Shown here: one piece after another, positions 51,354 to 61,772 of the stretch | Position numbering within the stretch: the first letter of the stretch is position 1 | Layout of the letters: the number at the start of each line of letters is the position of its first letter | DNA from: Lujinxingia sediminis | GTDB taxonomy: Bacteria > Myxococcota_A > Bradymonadia > Bradymonadales > Bradymonadaceae | DNA length: 64,000 bases | Direction: 5' to 3' | Assembly (NCBI RefSeq): GCF_004005565.1 | Contig: NZ_SADD01000003.1 | Span: forward strand, 305,094-369,093 | Made by a program: the position numbers and the translations under genes | Notes under the pieces: model-generated | The model's input: only the letters and a program-made list of their open reading frames with translations | What the model was told of the DNA's origin: nothing | Database searches by the model: none

Positions 51354-53945
51354 ATGAGTAGACGATACCGAGAGTACCGGGGTTGGCTGGGCGCCGGGTG
51401 TGTGGCTGCGGTGACGATGATCGGAGCGCCGGCGTTTGCGGCGACCTTAAGCGGCGCGACCTTCTCGGCCGAGGCCGGCACCGCCGTCTCCAACATGGAA
51501 GTGCGGCTGTGGCAGCAAGGCCCCAAGGGCTACGCCATCGCCGCAACCACCACCAGCGGGGCCGATGGCATCTACCAGTTCACCGAGGTGGCCACGGGCA
51601 CCTACACGATTGACGCGCGCATGGGTGAGGGCACCACCGGCCACTACGGCGACACCTGGTTCGATGAGGCCGAGCCGATGAGCGAGGGCCTCTTCTTCTC
51701 AGATGCCGACGTGCTGGAGGTCACCGAGGGCGACACCCTGGCCGACCTCAACGTCTACCTCCCGCAGACCGGCGGCTTCGACGGCCGCATCACCTCCCCG
51801 GCCGGCGTGGGCCTGCAGGGTATCGGGGTGCGCGCTGAGAGCCTGGTCGATCACCGCTACCACCACAATCATTTTACGAAGATGCAGGGCCCCGTCAGCG
51901 GCGCCTTCTCGATGCGCGGGTTGATCTCGACCGGTGACGGACACAGCTACCGCCTGCTCTTCTACGATCCCCTGGGGCGCTACGAGACTCAGGTGGTCGA
52001 TGGCCCCTTCGCCGTCACCGAAGGCGCAGCCCAGGCGCTGGGCGACTTCGCCCTGGTGGAGATGGGGGCCGACGCCAACGAGCCCAACAACGAGGCGGCC
52101 ACCGGCGTGGCCATCGACGCCCTGCCCTACAGCAGTGAGGGGGCGATCATCGCCCCGCGCGGCTCCGATGTGGACTTTTACTGTGTGGAGGTCGACCCCG
52201 GCGATCGTCTCATCGCCCGCGCTCGCGCGCTGATTGAGGTCGACGGCCAGACCCGCGAGCACCCCTGGATCGACCCCATCCTCTCGGTCTGGAACCCGGC
52301 CGGCCCCACCTTCCTGGGCTCCAACGACGATGACCCGGCCGGCGGCACCCTCTCCAGTCTTCTGGACACCGGGGAGCTGGAGGGCGGCCGCCACTGCTTC
52401 GTCGTCAGCACCTTTGGCGACGCCGACTGGACCGGCGCCGGCCAGCAATCCGCCGGCCGCTACGTCTTTGATGTGGAGATGGGCAACCGCCGCCCCTTCA
52501 TCGAGGTTAGCTACGAGGACGCTCCGCTCCCGGCCGAGATCACCGTCTCGGAGGGCGATCGCGTCGAATTCTCCATGATCTACGGCGACATCGACGGTGA
52601 CGCGCTCGACGTGAGCGTGGTGCACGTCGACGCCCATGGCGAAGAGATCACCGGCACCCTGGCCCCGGGCGCCCAGGGCGATGTCTACACCTGGGACGTC
52701 GCTCAGACCGCCGCCCCCAACGGGCCTTTTGAGATCACCTTCATCGTCAGCGATGGCGAGTACACGGCCGAGGCCACCGTGGTGGTCACCGTCGAGCAGG
52801 TCAACGTCGCCCCGGGCCTCCCCGTGCTGCTCAGCCCCATTGCTGGCGAGCGCGTGAGCATCAACGCCGTGCCGCTGAGCTGGGAGAACGCCGTCGACGT
52901 CGACGAGGATCTGCTCACTTACGACGTCATGGTGCGTGAGAACTCCACCGAAGCCACCCTCGGCCAGGACGTCACCGTCGATGAAGGGGAGGGCGGCCAG
53001 ACCGAGTGGCGCACCGATGCGCTCACCGAAAACGCGCTCGTCTACTGGCGTGTGCGCGCCTTCGATGGCGACGCCGCCACCGGCTACGGCATGTGGACCG
53101 ACTGGGAGACCTTCCGCGTCGACACCACCAACGAGCCCCCGGGCATCCCCGAGATCCGCAAACCTCTCAGCGGGGAGCTCGTCCTCTCGTTGACCCCGCG
53201 CATCTCCACCACCAAACCCGCCGACCCCGAAGATGATCCGGTCGCCATCCTCATCGAGCTCGCCGAAGAGAGCAGCTTTGAAGCGGTGATCGTCGCCAGC
53301 GGCGAAGTCCCCGCCGAAGACACCGCCCAGGCCGTGGAATGGACCGTCACCGACGATCTGGTCGGCGGCCAGGAGTACTACGTGCGCGCCCGCGCCACCG
53401 ACGATCGCGGCGCGCTAAGCGACTGGTCCGACCCGCTGCGCTTCCGCGTGCGCGCCCCCGACTCGCTCACCCCCCCGGTGATCGGCGAAGAGATGGGCGC
53501 GCGCTGCTCCGGCGACTTCTTGATGAGCGAAGAGGGACTGCTCGAATCGCTGACCGTCGGCAACATCGACGCCAACGGCGACGCCCTGAGCTTCGAGCTG
53601 GAGATCAGCCGAAACAATGAGGTCGTCTTCAGCAGCCAGACTCCGCAGAGCGAGGGCGCCCAGACCACCATCGCCATCGACCCCGGCACCTTCAGCGAGC
53701 CCGGCACCTACCTTTTGCGCGTGCGCGCCATCGGCGGCGGCGAAGAAGGCCCCTGGAGCGAGTGCACCCCGCGTATCGTCGCCGACGAGGAGCAGCCCGA
53801 AGAGCCCACCGGCCCCCGGGTCACCGTCACCGACCAGGAAGATGGCTGCGGCTGCACCTCCACCTCCGGCTCCGGCCAGGGCTCCGCCCTGGTTCTCCTG
53901 CTGGGCTGGTTGCTGATCACCCGCCGGCGTAAGCGCGACGCTTAA
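51354..53945 (+). CDS. Surface protein with PPC/Fn3 domains and a MYXO-CTERM-like tail
   Basis: 863 residues from ATG 51354 (GGAGAG six bases before). Signal peptide to about residue 31. A Cna-B/carboxypeptidase-regulatory-like fold comes first (LSGATFSAEAGTAVSNMEVRL), then a pre-peptidase-like region, Ig-like or Fn3 repeats (VAPGLPVLLSPIAGERV, EPPGIPEIRKPLSGEL) and an acidic tail. The C-terminus has Cys832-Gly-Cys834, a Ser/Gly stretch, a hydrophobic helix (ALVLLLGWLLITRRRKR) and a basic end. That is a MYXO-CTERM-like sorting signal, expected to be cut and lipid-anchored by a myxosortase. It is likely displayed on the cell surface. A bidirectional terminator follows. Confidence 0.9.
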   Translation: MSRRYREYRGWLGAGCVAAVTMIGAPAFAATLSGATFSAEAGTAVSNMEVRLWQQGPKGYAIAATTTSGADGIYQFTEVATGTYTIDARMGEGTTGHYGDTWFDEAEPMSEGLFFSDADVLEVTEGDTLADLNVYLPQTGGFDGRITSPAGVGLQGIGVRAESLVDHRYHHNHFTKMQGPVSGAFSMRGLISTGDGHSYRLLFYDPLGRYETQVVDGPFAVTEGAAQALGDFALVEMGADANEPNNEAATGVAIDALPYSSEGAIIAPRGSDVDFYCVEVDPGDRLIARARALIEVDGQTREHPWIDPILSVWNPAGPTFLGSNDDDPAGGTLSSLLDTGELEGGRHCFVVSTFGDADWTGAGQQSAGRYVFDVEMGNRRPFIEVSYEDAPLPAEITVSEGDRVEFSMIYGDIDGDALDVSVVHVDAHGEEITGTLAPGAQGDVYTWDVAQTAAPNGPFEITFIVSDGEYTAEATVVVTVEQVNVAPGLPVLLSPIAGERVSINAVPLSWENAVDVDEDLLTYDVMVRENSTEATLGQDVTVDEGEGGQTEWRTDALTENALVYWRVRAFDGDAATGYGMWTDWETFRVDTTNEPPGIPEIRKPLSGELVLSLTPRISTTKPADPEDDPVAILIELAEESSFEAVIVASGEVPAEDTAQAVEWTVTDDLVGGQEYYVRARATDDRGALSDWSDPLRFRVRAPDSLTPPVIGEEMGARCSGDFLMSEEGLLESLTVGNIDANGDALSFELEISRNNEVVFSSQTPQSEGAQTTIAIDPGTFSEPGTYLLRVRAIGGGEEGPWSECTPRIVADEEQPEEPTGPRVTVTDQEDGCGCTSTSGSGQGSALVLLLGWLLITRRRKRDA

Positions 53946-53975
53946 GTGCTTCGCTAAGCTCTAAGCCCCCCGACT

Positions 53976-54014
53976 AAAACCCCCGGTGCATCGAAGATGC
54001 GCCGGGGGTTTTTT
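53976..54014. terminator. Bidirectional terminator
   Basis: AAAACCCCCGG and CCGGGGGTTTT frame a GAA loop with GTGCATC/GATGCGC in between. T-runs on both strands serve the surface-protein gene (plus) and the patatin gene (minus), which converge here. Confidence 0.92.
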
Positions 54015-54058
54015 GATCAGGGAGCAACCCTGCAACGCCGGGGGTTATGCGGTATCTT

Positions 54059-55360
54059 TTATGCCTCCTCATCCCTGAAAAACCCCACCAACTCCTCATG
54101 CCGCGCCGCCGCGTCCTCATACCCCATATCAATCAGCTCGCCGGTGTACTGCCCGTCGAAGAGCACGTAGCTCAGGAGATCGCTCTCGCGCCCGCCCTCG
54201 GTCTCGGTGGCCCGCTGGCCGATCCGCCGCAGCGGCGCCGAGCCCCAGAAGCTCTCCGGGAGCGTCCTGGCCAGGCTTGCAGCGAGTTCCCCCAGATCGC
54301 GGCTGGGCCGCAATAATAAAGGCTCAACGACCCGGTAGCCCTGCCCGCGGTGGGAGCGGATCACATCGTTGAAGGTCGGCAAAAAACGCTCCTCGCCAAA
54401 GGCCTCCTCCCCGTAGCGCAGCATCGCGTTGACGCGGTTGAGCACGCTCAAATCGTAGTCGAGCGGGTCGAGCAGGAGCGCGTCGAGCACCTTGCCCAGC
54501 ACATAGGAGAGGTCGGGGTGCTCCACGCGCCGCAAATGCTCCGGCACCGGGGTGGGGTGATGAGCCCGGGCGTGGGGAGGCTCGGATTTTAACGAGATCA
54601 CCAGCAGCCGGTCCGCCCCCAGACGCAGCGCCGGGGAGATCGGCGTGTTCTGGCGCAGCGCCCCGTCGCAGTACCAGCGCCCGTGCACCTGCACAGACGG
54701 AAAAAGCATCGGGATCGCCGCGCTCGCCAGGACCTTTTTAGGCGTGATCGGCCCGGCCCGGGCGATCCGCCGGCGGTCGCGCGTCCAGGGCGGAAGGGGC
54801 TGGTGCGACTGCACAAAGACCGTGGTCTGCCCTGAGATGATGTCGGTGGCCGTCACCGACGCCGCCCGCAGATGCCCGCTGGCCAGGTTATGTTCAATGC
54901 GCCGAAAGGGGATCTCATGGCGCACCAGCCGGTCGAAAAAGCCCGTGTGCAAAAAGCCCCCGGGGCGGCTCGTATCGCTGAGCGCAAGCTGCGCGCGTCG
55001 CAGTGGCCCGGGCAGCTTCGACTCCACCAGGTAGTGGTAGAGCAGCCGGCCGACCTCGGGGTAGGAGAAGCGGATCACCTCCTGAAAGTTCAGCGCTCGC
55101 CAGAGGTGCTCCAGCCGCGCCGCGCAGTAGTGGGGTTCATCGAGGGTGGCCGCCACCCAGGCGGCGTTGATCGCCCCGACGCTCGTGCCGCTGATGATGT
55201 CAAAACGCGGCGCATGTCCCAGCTCCGCCGGAAGCGCGTGCATGATGTAGCGCAGCACGCCCACCTCATACGCCCCCCGCGCCCCTCCCCCGGAGAGCAC
55301 CAGCGCGCGCTGCGGCCCCTTTTTTGAATCGTTCGCCAATGAGGTCGTGGGGGAAGTCAT
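54059..55360 (-). CDS. Patatin-like phospholipase
   Basis: 433 residues from ATG 55360; TTG 55366 is an in-frame alternative. The oxyanion hole GGGARG (about 24-29), nucleophile Ser60 in GTSVG, and the Asp of WYCDGAL complete the Ser-Asp dyad. It hydrolyses acyl chains from phospholipids or related lipids. No signal peptide, so it is cytosolic or membrane-associated. The 100-residue C-terminal part (RDEEA end) has no known motif. It has no clear ribosome binding site. It is convergent with the MYXO-CTERM-like protein gene. Confidence 0.93.
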   Translation of the reverse strand: MTSPTTSLANDSKKGPQRALVLSGGGARGAYEVGVLRYIMHALPAELGHAPRFDIISGTSVGAINAAWVAATLDEPHYCAARLEHLWRALNFQEVIRFSYPEVGRLLYHYLVESKLPGPLRRAQLALSDTSRPGGFLHTGFFDRLVRHEIPFRRIEHNLASGHLRAASVTATDIISGQTTVFVQSHQPLPPWTRDRRRIARAGPITPKKVLASAAIPMLFPSVQVHGRWYCDGALRQNTPISPALRLGADRLLVISLKSEPPHARAHHPTPVPEHLRRVEHPDLSYVLGKVLDALLLDPLDYDLSVLNRVNAMLRYGEEAFGEERFLPTFNDVIRSHRGQGYRVVEPLLLRPSRDLGELAASLARTLPESFWGSAPLRRIGQRATETEGGRESDLLSYVLFDGQYTGELIDMGYEDAAARHEELVGFFRDEEA

Positions 55361-55581
55361 GTTCAAAACAACAACGTCGTCAGTGGGTTAGCGTGACCGT
55401 GGGTCGGTTGCGCGTAAGGGTATCTGCCCCAGGGCCGCCATAGGGGGGAGCGTTTAAACAGGGGACGAAACGCCGATCGCCGCCCAGCCTAACATGCCGT
55501 TGACGCGCCGGCGTAGCCACGATGCGCCCCTTATGCGAGGTTGGTGCCTCCGATGAGCGGCACATCATGACGAGGTAAAGA

Positions 55582-55926
55582 ATGAGCAGCGAAGACACGA
55601 TCACCTGGCAGGATTTTGAAAAGGTGCAGCTCTGCGCCGGCACCATCGTGCGCGCCGAGCCCTTTCCCGAGGCGCGCCGGCCCGCCTACAAGGTCTGGGT
55701 GCGTTTTGGCGAGGGCGACGTGCGCAAATCCAGCGCCCAGATCACCGAGCGCTACACGCCAGAAGAGCTCGTGGGCACGCGCGTGATCTGCGTGACGAAT
55801 TTTCCGCCCAAACAGATTGGCCCGATCCGCTCCGAGGTGCTCATCTGCGGCTTTGAAGACGCCGCGGGCGCCATCGTGCTCGCCAGGCCCGATGGCGAGG
55901 TGCCGGACGGGGCGAGGCTCAAGTAG
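55582..55926 (+). CDS. csaA: CsaA-like tRNA-binding protein
   Basis: 114 residues from ATG 55582 (GAGGTAAAG before). An OB-fold EMAP-II/CsaA form is complete: FEKVQLCAGTIVRAEPFPEARRPAYK, SSAQITERYTPEELVG and VCVTNFPPKQIGP, then SEVLICGF. CsaA is a dimeric chaperone or tRNA-binding protein in the cytosol. It lies 38 bases before the ion-channel gene. Nothing unusual seen. Confidence 0.93.
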   Translation: MSSEDTITWQDFEKVQLCAGTIVRAEPFPEARRPAYKVWVRFGEGDVRKSSAQITERYTPEELVGTRVICVTNFPPKQIGPIRSEVLICGFEDAAGAIVLARPDGEVPDGARLK

Positions 55927-55964
55927 ATGTGCGAGGTCGAAACGTATGGTGCTGAGGTAGCGGT

Positions 55965-57992
55965 ATGAAGTTCAGCTTTGGACTCCTCGATCGCCTGCGC
56001 TTCCAGGTGGAGCGCGCGCTGATCCGCGGCCCCCACATCCAGCTTCTGGTCGTGGCGGCGGTGGTGGCGCTGGTCGCGCTTGTGGGCGGGCTGGCCGTGC
56101 TTCCTCCCGACGCCAATGGCGAGGGGCTGGAGCAGTCGGTGTGGTGGGCCTTTTTGCGCCTGACCGACCCGGGGTATCTGGGCGACGACCAGGGCGCCTG
56201 GCGCCGCGTGGTGGCCACCGCCCTGACCCTGGCGGGCTACGTGCTCTTTATGGGCACGCTGGTGGCGATCATGACCGGCTGGCTCCTGCGCTCGATGCGC
56301 ACCCTGGAGCGGGGGCTCACCCCGGTGGTCATGGAGGATCATTTTGTGGTCCTGGGCTGGACCGACCGCACCGTGCCGCTTCTGCAGGAGCTGCTCCTCT
56401 CCACCTTCCGCGTGCGCCACTTTCTGGCCGGGCTCGGCGGCGGGAGGCGCGCGCGCATCGTCACGCTGGTCGAAGAACTCGACGAGGAGATTTTAGAGGA
56501 GATCCGCCAGGATCACGTCGTCGGCCCCCGCGCCGCCGAGGTGGTTTTGCGTTCGGGCTCGGGCATCAACGCCGACCACCTGCGCCGGGTGGCCGCGGTG
56601 CACGCCGCCGCCGTGATCGTGCCCTCACCCCAGGAGCAAGAACCCGGGGAGGTCAGCGCCGATGTGGAGGTCATCAAGATCCTCCTCTCCCTCGACGGTC
56701 AGGTTCGGGCCGCCGGGGAGCCACATCCTTATGTGGTGATCGAGCTCCAGGAGCCTCGCCATGAAGAGGTCGCGCGCCGCGCCTACGGTGGCCCGCTGGA
56801 GGTGGTCAGCAGCAGCCAGCTCATCGGCCGATTGATGGCCCAGAACATGCGCCATGCGGGGCTCTCGCGGGTCTACAACGAGCTCTTAAGCCCCGAGATC
56901 GGCAGCGAGGTCTTCATCCGCCATCACGACGCGCTCGCCGGCAAAACCTTTGCCGAGGCCGCTCGCCGTTTTGAGCGCGCCACCCTCTGCGGGGTGGTGC
57001 GCAGCACCGAGGGCCGCTTTATCCCCCACCTGGCCCCCGGCCCCGACTTCAAGCTGGCCGCCGGCGACGCCCTGGTGCTCATCGCCCGCACCTTTCGCGA
57101 CGCCGCCCCGGCCGAGGAGCCCTGGCGCGGTGCCGGGCGCCCGCTCAAACGCCTGAGCGCCGAGCCCCTGCGCGAGCTCGATCACCGCGGCCGCCGCGTG
57201 CTCGTGCTCGGCTGGAGCGAGAAGGTGCCCGCGCTCCTGACCGAGCTCGGCTCGTATGGCGCCGGCGCCTTCGAGGTCACGGTGGTCTCTTCGCTTCCTA
57301 TTACCGACCGCCTCGATCGCCTCCGTCGCCAGAACCTCGATCTGCCCGAGCGTGTCTGCCGCCACATCGAGGCCGACTACACCCACTGGGGCGACGAGGG
57401 CGCACGTGAGATCGCCCGCGCCGACCACGTCGTCTTTATGAGCAGCGATCGCCTCGTCAGTGGCGAGGAGGCCGACGCCCGCACGATCATGGGCTACCTC
57501 TCGCTGGAAGAGACGCTGAACCTGCCCCGCAAACGCGATCGCCCCCCGCTCCAGCGCCTCGTCGAGCTGAGCGATCCTCATAACCAGACGCTCATTGGCG
57601 AGCGGGTCGGCGAGGTGATGATCAGCCCGATTTTGCTGAGCCATGTGCTGGCGCAGGTGGCGCTTCGCCGCGAACTCTCGGTGGTTCTCGACGAGCTCTT
57701 TACCGCCGGCGGCGCCGAGATCGCCTTTCGGCAGCTCGACGAGTACGCGCTTGGGCCGGGTATGTTTGGTTTTGAGGAGCTCGAAGAAGAGGCCACGCGC
57801 CGCGCCGAGGTCTTTCTGGGCGTGGAGCGACTCGCCAGCGCCCGCGAGGGCAAAGGGTCGGCCCCCGGCAGGGCGCTGGAGCTCAATCCGGAGCGCGGTC
57901 GGAGCTGGGAGCTCGCCGCCCACGATCGCCTGGCCGTGATGACCCGCGTGGCGCGCCGCCCGCCAGCGCCAGAACCGCGCGACGAGGCCTGA
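55965..57992 (+). CDS. CASTOR/POLLUX-like ion channel
   Basis: 675 residues from ATG 55965 (GAGGTAGCGGT upstream). Two membrane segments (LLVVAAVVALVALVGGLAVL and VVATALTLAGYVLFMGTLVAI) flank a pore region WWAFLRLTDPGYLGDD, without the GYG filter of classic K+ channels. Two RCK/TrkA-N-like domains follow (VVLGWTDRTVPLL, VLVLGWSEKVPALL), each with a nucleotide-binding-like Gly, as in CASTOR/POLLUX and GsuK relatives. It is an inner-membrane cation channel of unknown gating ligand. Very high GC. Its stop lies close to a palindromic tandem array. Confidence 0.88.
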   Translation: MKFSFGLLDRLRFQVERALIRGPHIQLLVVAAVVALVALVGGLAVLPPDANGEGLEQSVWWAFLRLTDPGYLGDDQGAWRRVVATALTLAGYVLFMGTLVAIMTGWLLRSMRTLERGLTPVVMEDHFVVLGWTDRTVPLLQELLLSTFRVRHFLAGLGGGRRARIVTLVEELDEEILEEIRQDHVVGPRAAEVVLRSGSGINADHLRRVAAVHAAAVIVPSPQEQEPGEVSADVEVIKILLSLDGQVRAAGEPHPYVVIELQEPRHEEVARRAYGGPLEVVSSSQLIGRLMAQNMRHAGLSRVYNELLSPEIGSEVFIRHHDALAGKTFAEAARRFERATLCGVVRSTEGRFIPHLAPGPDFKLAAGDALVLIARTFRDAAPAEEPWRGAGRPLKRLSAEPLRELDHRGRRVLVLGWSEKVPALLTELGSYGAGAFEVTVVSSLPITDRLDRLRRQNLDLPERVCRHIEADYTHWGDEGAREIARADHVVFMSSDRLVSGEEADARTIMGYLSLEETLNLPRKRDRPPLQRLVELSDPHNQTLIGERVGEVMISPILLSHVLAQVALRRELSVVLDELFTAGGAEIAFRQLDEYALGPGMFGFEELEEEATRRAEVFLGVERLASAREGKGSAPGRALELNPERGRSWELAAHDRLAVMTRVARRPPAPEPRDEA

Positions 57993-58027
57993 AGGCTTCC
58001 CGGGCCTGTTCGGAGTGTCGCTAAGGC

Positions 58028-58338
58028 TCCCGAGTCGGTCGCCGACCCCGGGAGAGGGGAGGTGACCTCCCCCCCGAGCCGGTCGCCGACCCCGGGAGGG
58101 GGGAGGTCACCTCCCCCCCGAGCCGGTCCTGGAGGCATTTTTTTGCGTCGCTAAGGCTCCCGAGCCGGTCACCGACCCCGGGAGGGGGGAGGTGACCTCC
58201 CTCCCGAGTCGGTCGCCGACCCCGGGAGGGGGGAGGTGACCTCCCTCCCGAGTCGGTCACCGACCCCGGGAGAGGGGAGGTGACCTCCCCCCCGAGCCGG
58301 TCACCGACCTCGGGAGAGGGGAGGTGACCTCCCCCTCA
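58028..58338. repeat. 44-bp palindromic tandem array, about 6 copies
   Basis: The unit is GAGTCGGTCGCCGACCCCGG then GAGAGGGGAGGTGACCTCCC and four C. It contains two stem-loops: GGTCRCCGACC and GGGAGGTGACCTCCC. The array is interrupted once, at about 58127-58158, by GGTCCTGGAGGCATTTTTTT and GTCGCTAAGGCTCCCGAG; the latter also precedes the first copy at 58018, so the whole block was duplicated. It fills most of the gap between 57993 and 58531. Confidence 0.92.
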
Positions 58339-58531
58339 TGCCACACCCCGACCCTGTTCTGAGCGGCGCTGAGGCGCAAACCAGGGCCCGGATCGAAATA
58401 CGATGCGAGCGAGAGCACTCGAAGCGTGCGATGGTAGGCGCGCGATGGAGCAGGGCGGCGAATAATCTCTGGCCTTCCGAGTCTTATCGCTACCCCCCCG
58501 GATCAGGGGGGCACGACCGAGATGGAGTATC

Positions 58532-59841
58532 ATGATGACGACCCCCCGACCCCTCCCCGATCCTGAAACCATCGAGCGCACCCTGGCGCGCAGCCGCCGG
58601 GGCCGCCTGCCGATGTGGGTGGGCTCGACGCTGGTGGTGGGTGGGCTCATCGCTGCGGTGGCCTGGTGGCAATCGCCTGGCGAGCAGCCTATTCACTGGC
58701 AGACGCAGCCCGCGGATCGCGGCGACATCATCGTCTCGGCCAGCGCCACCGGCACCGTGGAGGCGCGGCGCACCGTGACCATCGGCGCGGAGATCTCCGG
58801 CAAGCTCGCCACGGTCAACGTCCAGAAGAACGAAGAGGTGGAGGAGGGTCAGGTGCTGGCCACCTTCGACACCACCGTGCTCGAGAGCCAGCTGGCCCTG
58901 GCGCGCGCCGGACTGGCCTCCGCCCAGGCCTCGCTGCGCCGCGCGCAGGCCTCGCTCGATGAGGCCGAGGGTGAAGAGCGGCGCACCCGCTCGCTGGTCG
59001 AGCGCGAGGTGGGAGCGCAGGCCGAGCTGGAAGCCGCCCGCGCCCGCACGCTGCGCGCGCAGGCCGATCGCGATCAATCCCGCGCCGACGTGCAGCGCGC
59101 CCGCGCTCAGGTCGATGACGTGCAGACCCAGCTTGAGCGCGCCACGATCACCTCTCCTATTGATGGCGTCATCCTGGCCCGACATGTGGAGCCCGGCATG
59201 ACCGTGGCCTCCTCGCTCCAGGCCCCCGAGCTCTTTTTGGCCGCCGAAGACCTCGCGCGCATGCGTCTGCAGGTATGGGTGGACGAGGCCGACGTGGGCC
59301 TCGTAAAACCCGGCCAGCAGGCCACCTTTAGCGTGAGCGCCTGGCCCGGCCAGACCTTCGACGCCACGGTCGAATCCCTCGATCTGGCGCCGACCCTGAC
59401 CGAAAACGTCGTCACCTACGTCGCCGAGCTCTCCGTCGACAACAGCGAGCGCCTGCTGCGCCCCGGGATGAGCGCGGCGGTGACGATCATCACCGAGACA
59501 CTCACCGGGGTGCTGCGCGTGCCCAACGCCGCGCTGCGCTTTACCCCGCCGGCCCCCGAAGAGGAGGCGCGCCCGGGCGGTGGCCTCCTGCCGCGCTTCG
59601 GACGCTGGGGCGGTCGCGGCGGCGGAGCGGCTCAGGGCGTGGGCACCGTTTATGTGCTTCAAAAGGGGGAGCCCACCGAGCTCCGGGTGCATACCGGCCG
59701 CAGCGACGGCCGCTTTACGCAAATCACCTCCGGCGAGCTCGAAGCCGACACCGAGCTGCTCATTGGCTTCAGCGAGGGGCCACCGCCGGAGGATGGGCCG
59801 CGAGGCGCTCGCGAACCCTCCGCGAAACAGGGAGGAAAGCG

Positions 59842-59845
<4 letters not shown>
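58532..59845 (+). CDS. MacA-like periplasmic adaptor
   Basis: 437 residues from ATG 58532 (ATG 58535 also possible, GGAG upstream). A membrane anchor (about 28-46) leads to a lipoyl half (DIIVSASATGTVEARRTVTIGAEISGKL), a long coiled coil (about 120-200), and a second barrel half (ATITSPIDGVILARHVEPG). The C-terminal RPGGGLLPRFGRWGGRGGGAAQG loop is glycine-rich and unusual. It links an inner-membrane ABC exporter to a TolC channel. Its stop overlaps the ATPase gene's GTG (GTGA). First gene of a four-gene operon. Confidence 0.93.
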
Positions 59846-60572
<727 letters not shown>

Positions 60573-60576
<4 letters not shown>

Positions 60577-61772
60577 GAATGCGCGATACGCTCACGATGG
60601 CCTTTGTCGCCATCGCCCGAAACAAGGTGCGCTCGGTGCTCACCGCGCTGGGCATCGTCATCGGCGTGGCCAGCGTCATCGCCATGGTGCATCTGGGCCA
60701 GGCGGCCACGCGCAGCGTCACCGAGAGCATCAGCTCGATGGGCTCGAACCTGCTGATCGTGCAGACCGGCCGGGGTCGCGGCCGCGGCGGGGTGCGCGGG
60801 GCGGCCACCGCCTTTACCCACGAAGACGTTGAGCTGATGGCCCGCCAGATCCCCGGGGTGCTGGTGGCCCCGCAGGCCAACACCCAGGCCACGCTGGTCT
60901 TTGGCGGCATCAACCACACAGCGTCTGTGATGGGCACGACCCGCGACTTCTTTGCGATCCGCAACTGGGAGCTCGAAAGCGGTCGCCTCTTTGATGCTGC
61001 AGAAGAGGAGAGCGCGGCGACCCTGTGTGTGATCGGCCACACTGTGGCCTCGACCATGTTCGGATCCGGAGATCCCCTGGGCCAGACCTTGCGTGTGGGT
61101 CGGAGTGCCTGCCAGATCATCGGCGTGCTCGCCAGCAAAGGCGCCTCCCTGGGCCAGGATCTCGACGATGTCGTTGTGATGCCCACCCTCGCTGTGCAAC
61201 GCCGGCTGATCGGTAACCTCGATGTGCGCTCGATCTACGTCTCGGCGCTCGTCGACGGCAGCACCGCCCGGGTCAAAGCCGATATGGAGCGTTTTTTGCG
61301 CGAGCGCCGCCCCGCCGCCGGCGAAGACAGCTTCTATGTACGCGATATGCAGGAGGTCGCCGACACGCTCGCCGGCACCACCCGCACGCTCACCCTCTTA
61401 TTAGGAGCGATCGCCGCGGTCAGCCTGCTGGTCGGGGGCATCGGCATTATGAACATCATGCTCGTCTCGGTGACCGAACGGACCCGTGAGATCGGCATCC
61501 GCATCGCCATCGGCGCCCGGGTGCGCGATGTGCTCGTGCAGTTTCTGGTCGAAGCCGTGGCCATCTCCACGCTCGGTGGTGTTATCGGCGTGATGCTCGG
61601 CGTGGGCGGCACCTACATCGCTACCAGCAAGATGGGACTTCCCTTTGTGCTCTCCACCGAGACGATGCTCGTAGGTTTTGGTTTCTCCGCCTTTATTGGC
61701 GTCGTCTTCGGCTTCGTTCCCGCCCGAAAGGCCGCCCGACTTAACCCGATTGAGGCGCTTCGCCATGAATGA
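60573..61772 (+). CDS. ABC transporter permease (MacB-like)
   Basis: 399 residues from ATG 60573. The N-terminal membrane segment (RSVLTALGIVIGVASVIAMVHLG) and the FtsX domain with three more segments at the C-terminus (TLLLGAIAAVSLLVGGIGIMNIMLVSVTERTREIG) fit MacB. The periplasmic domain (about 45-270) has the MacB_PCD shape. It pairs with the ATPase to push macrolides, lipids or peptides into the periplasm. Its stop overlaps the TolC gene's ATG by eight bases. Confidence 0.95.
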
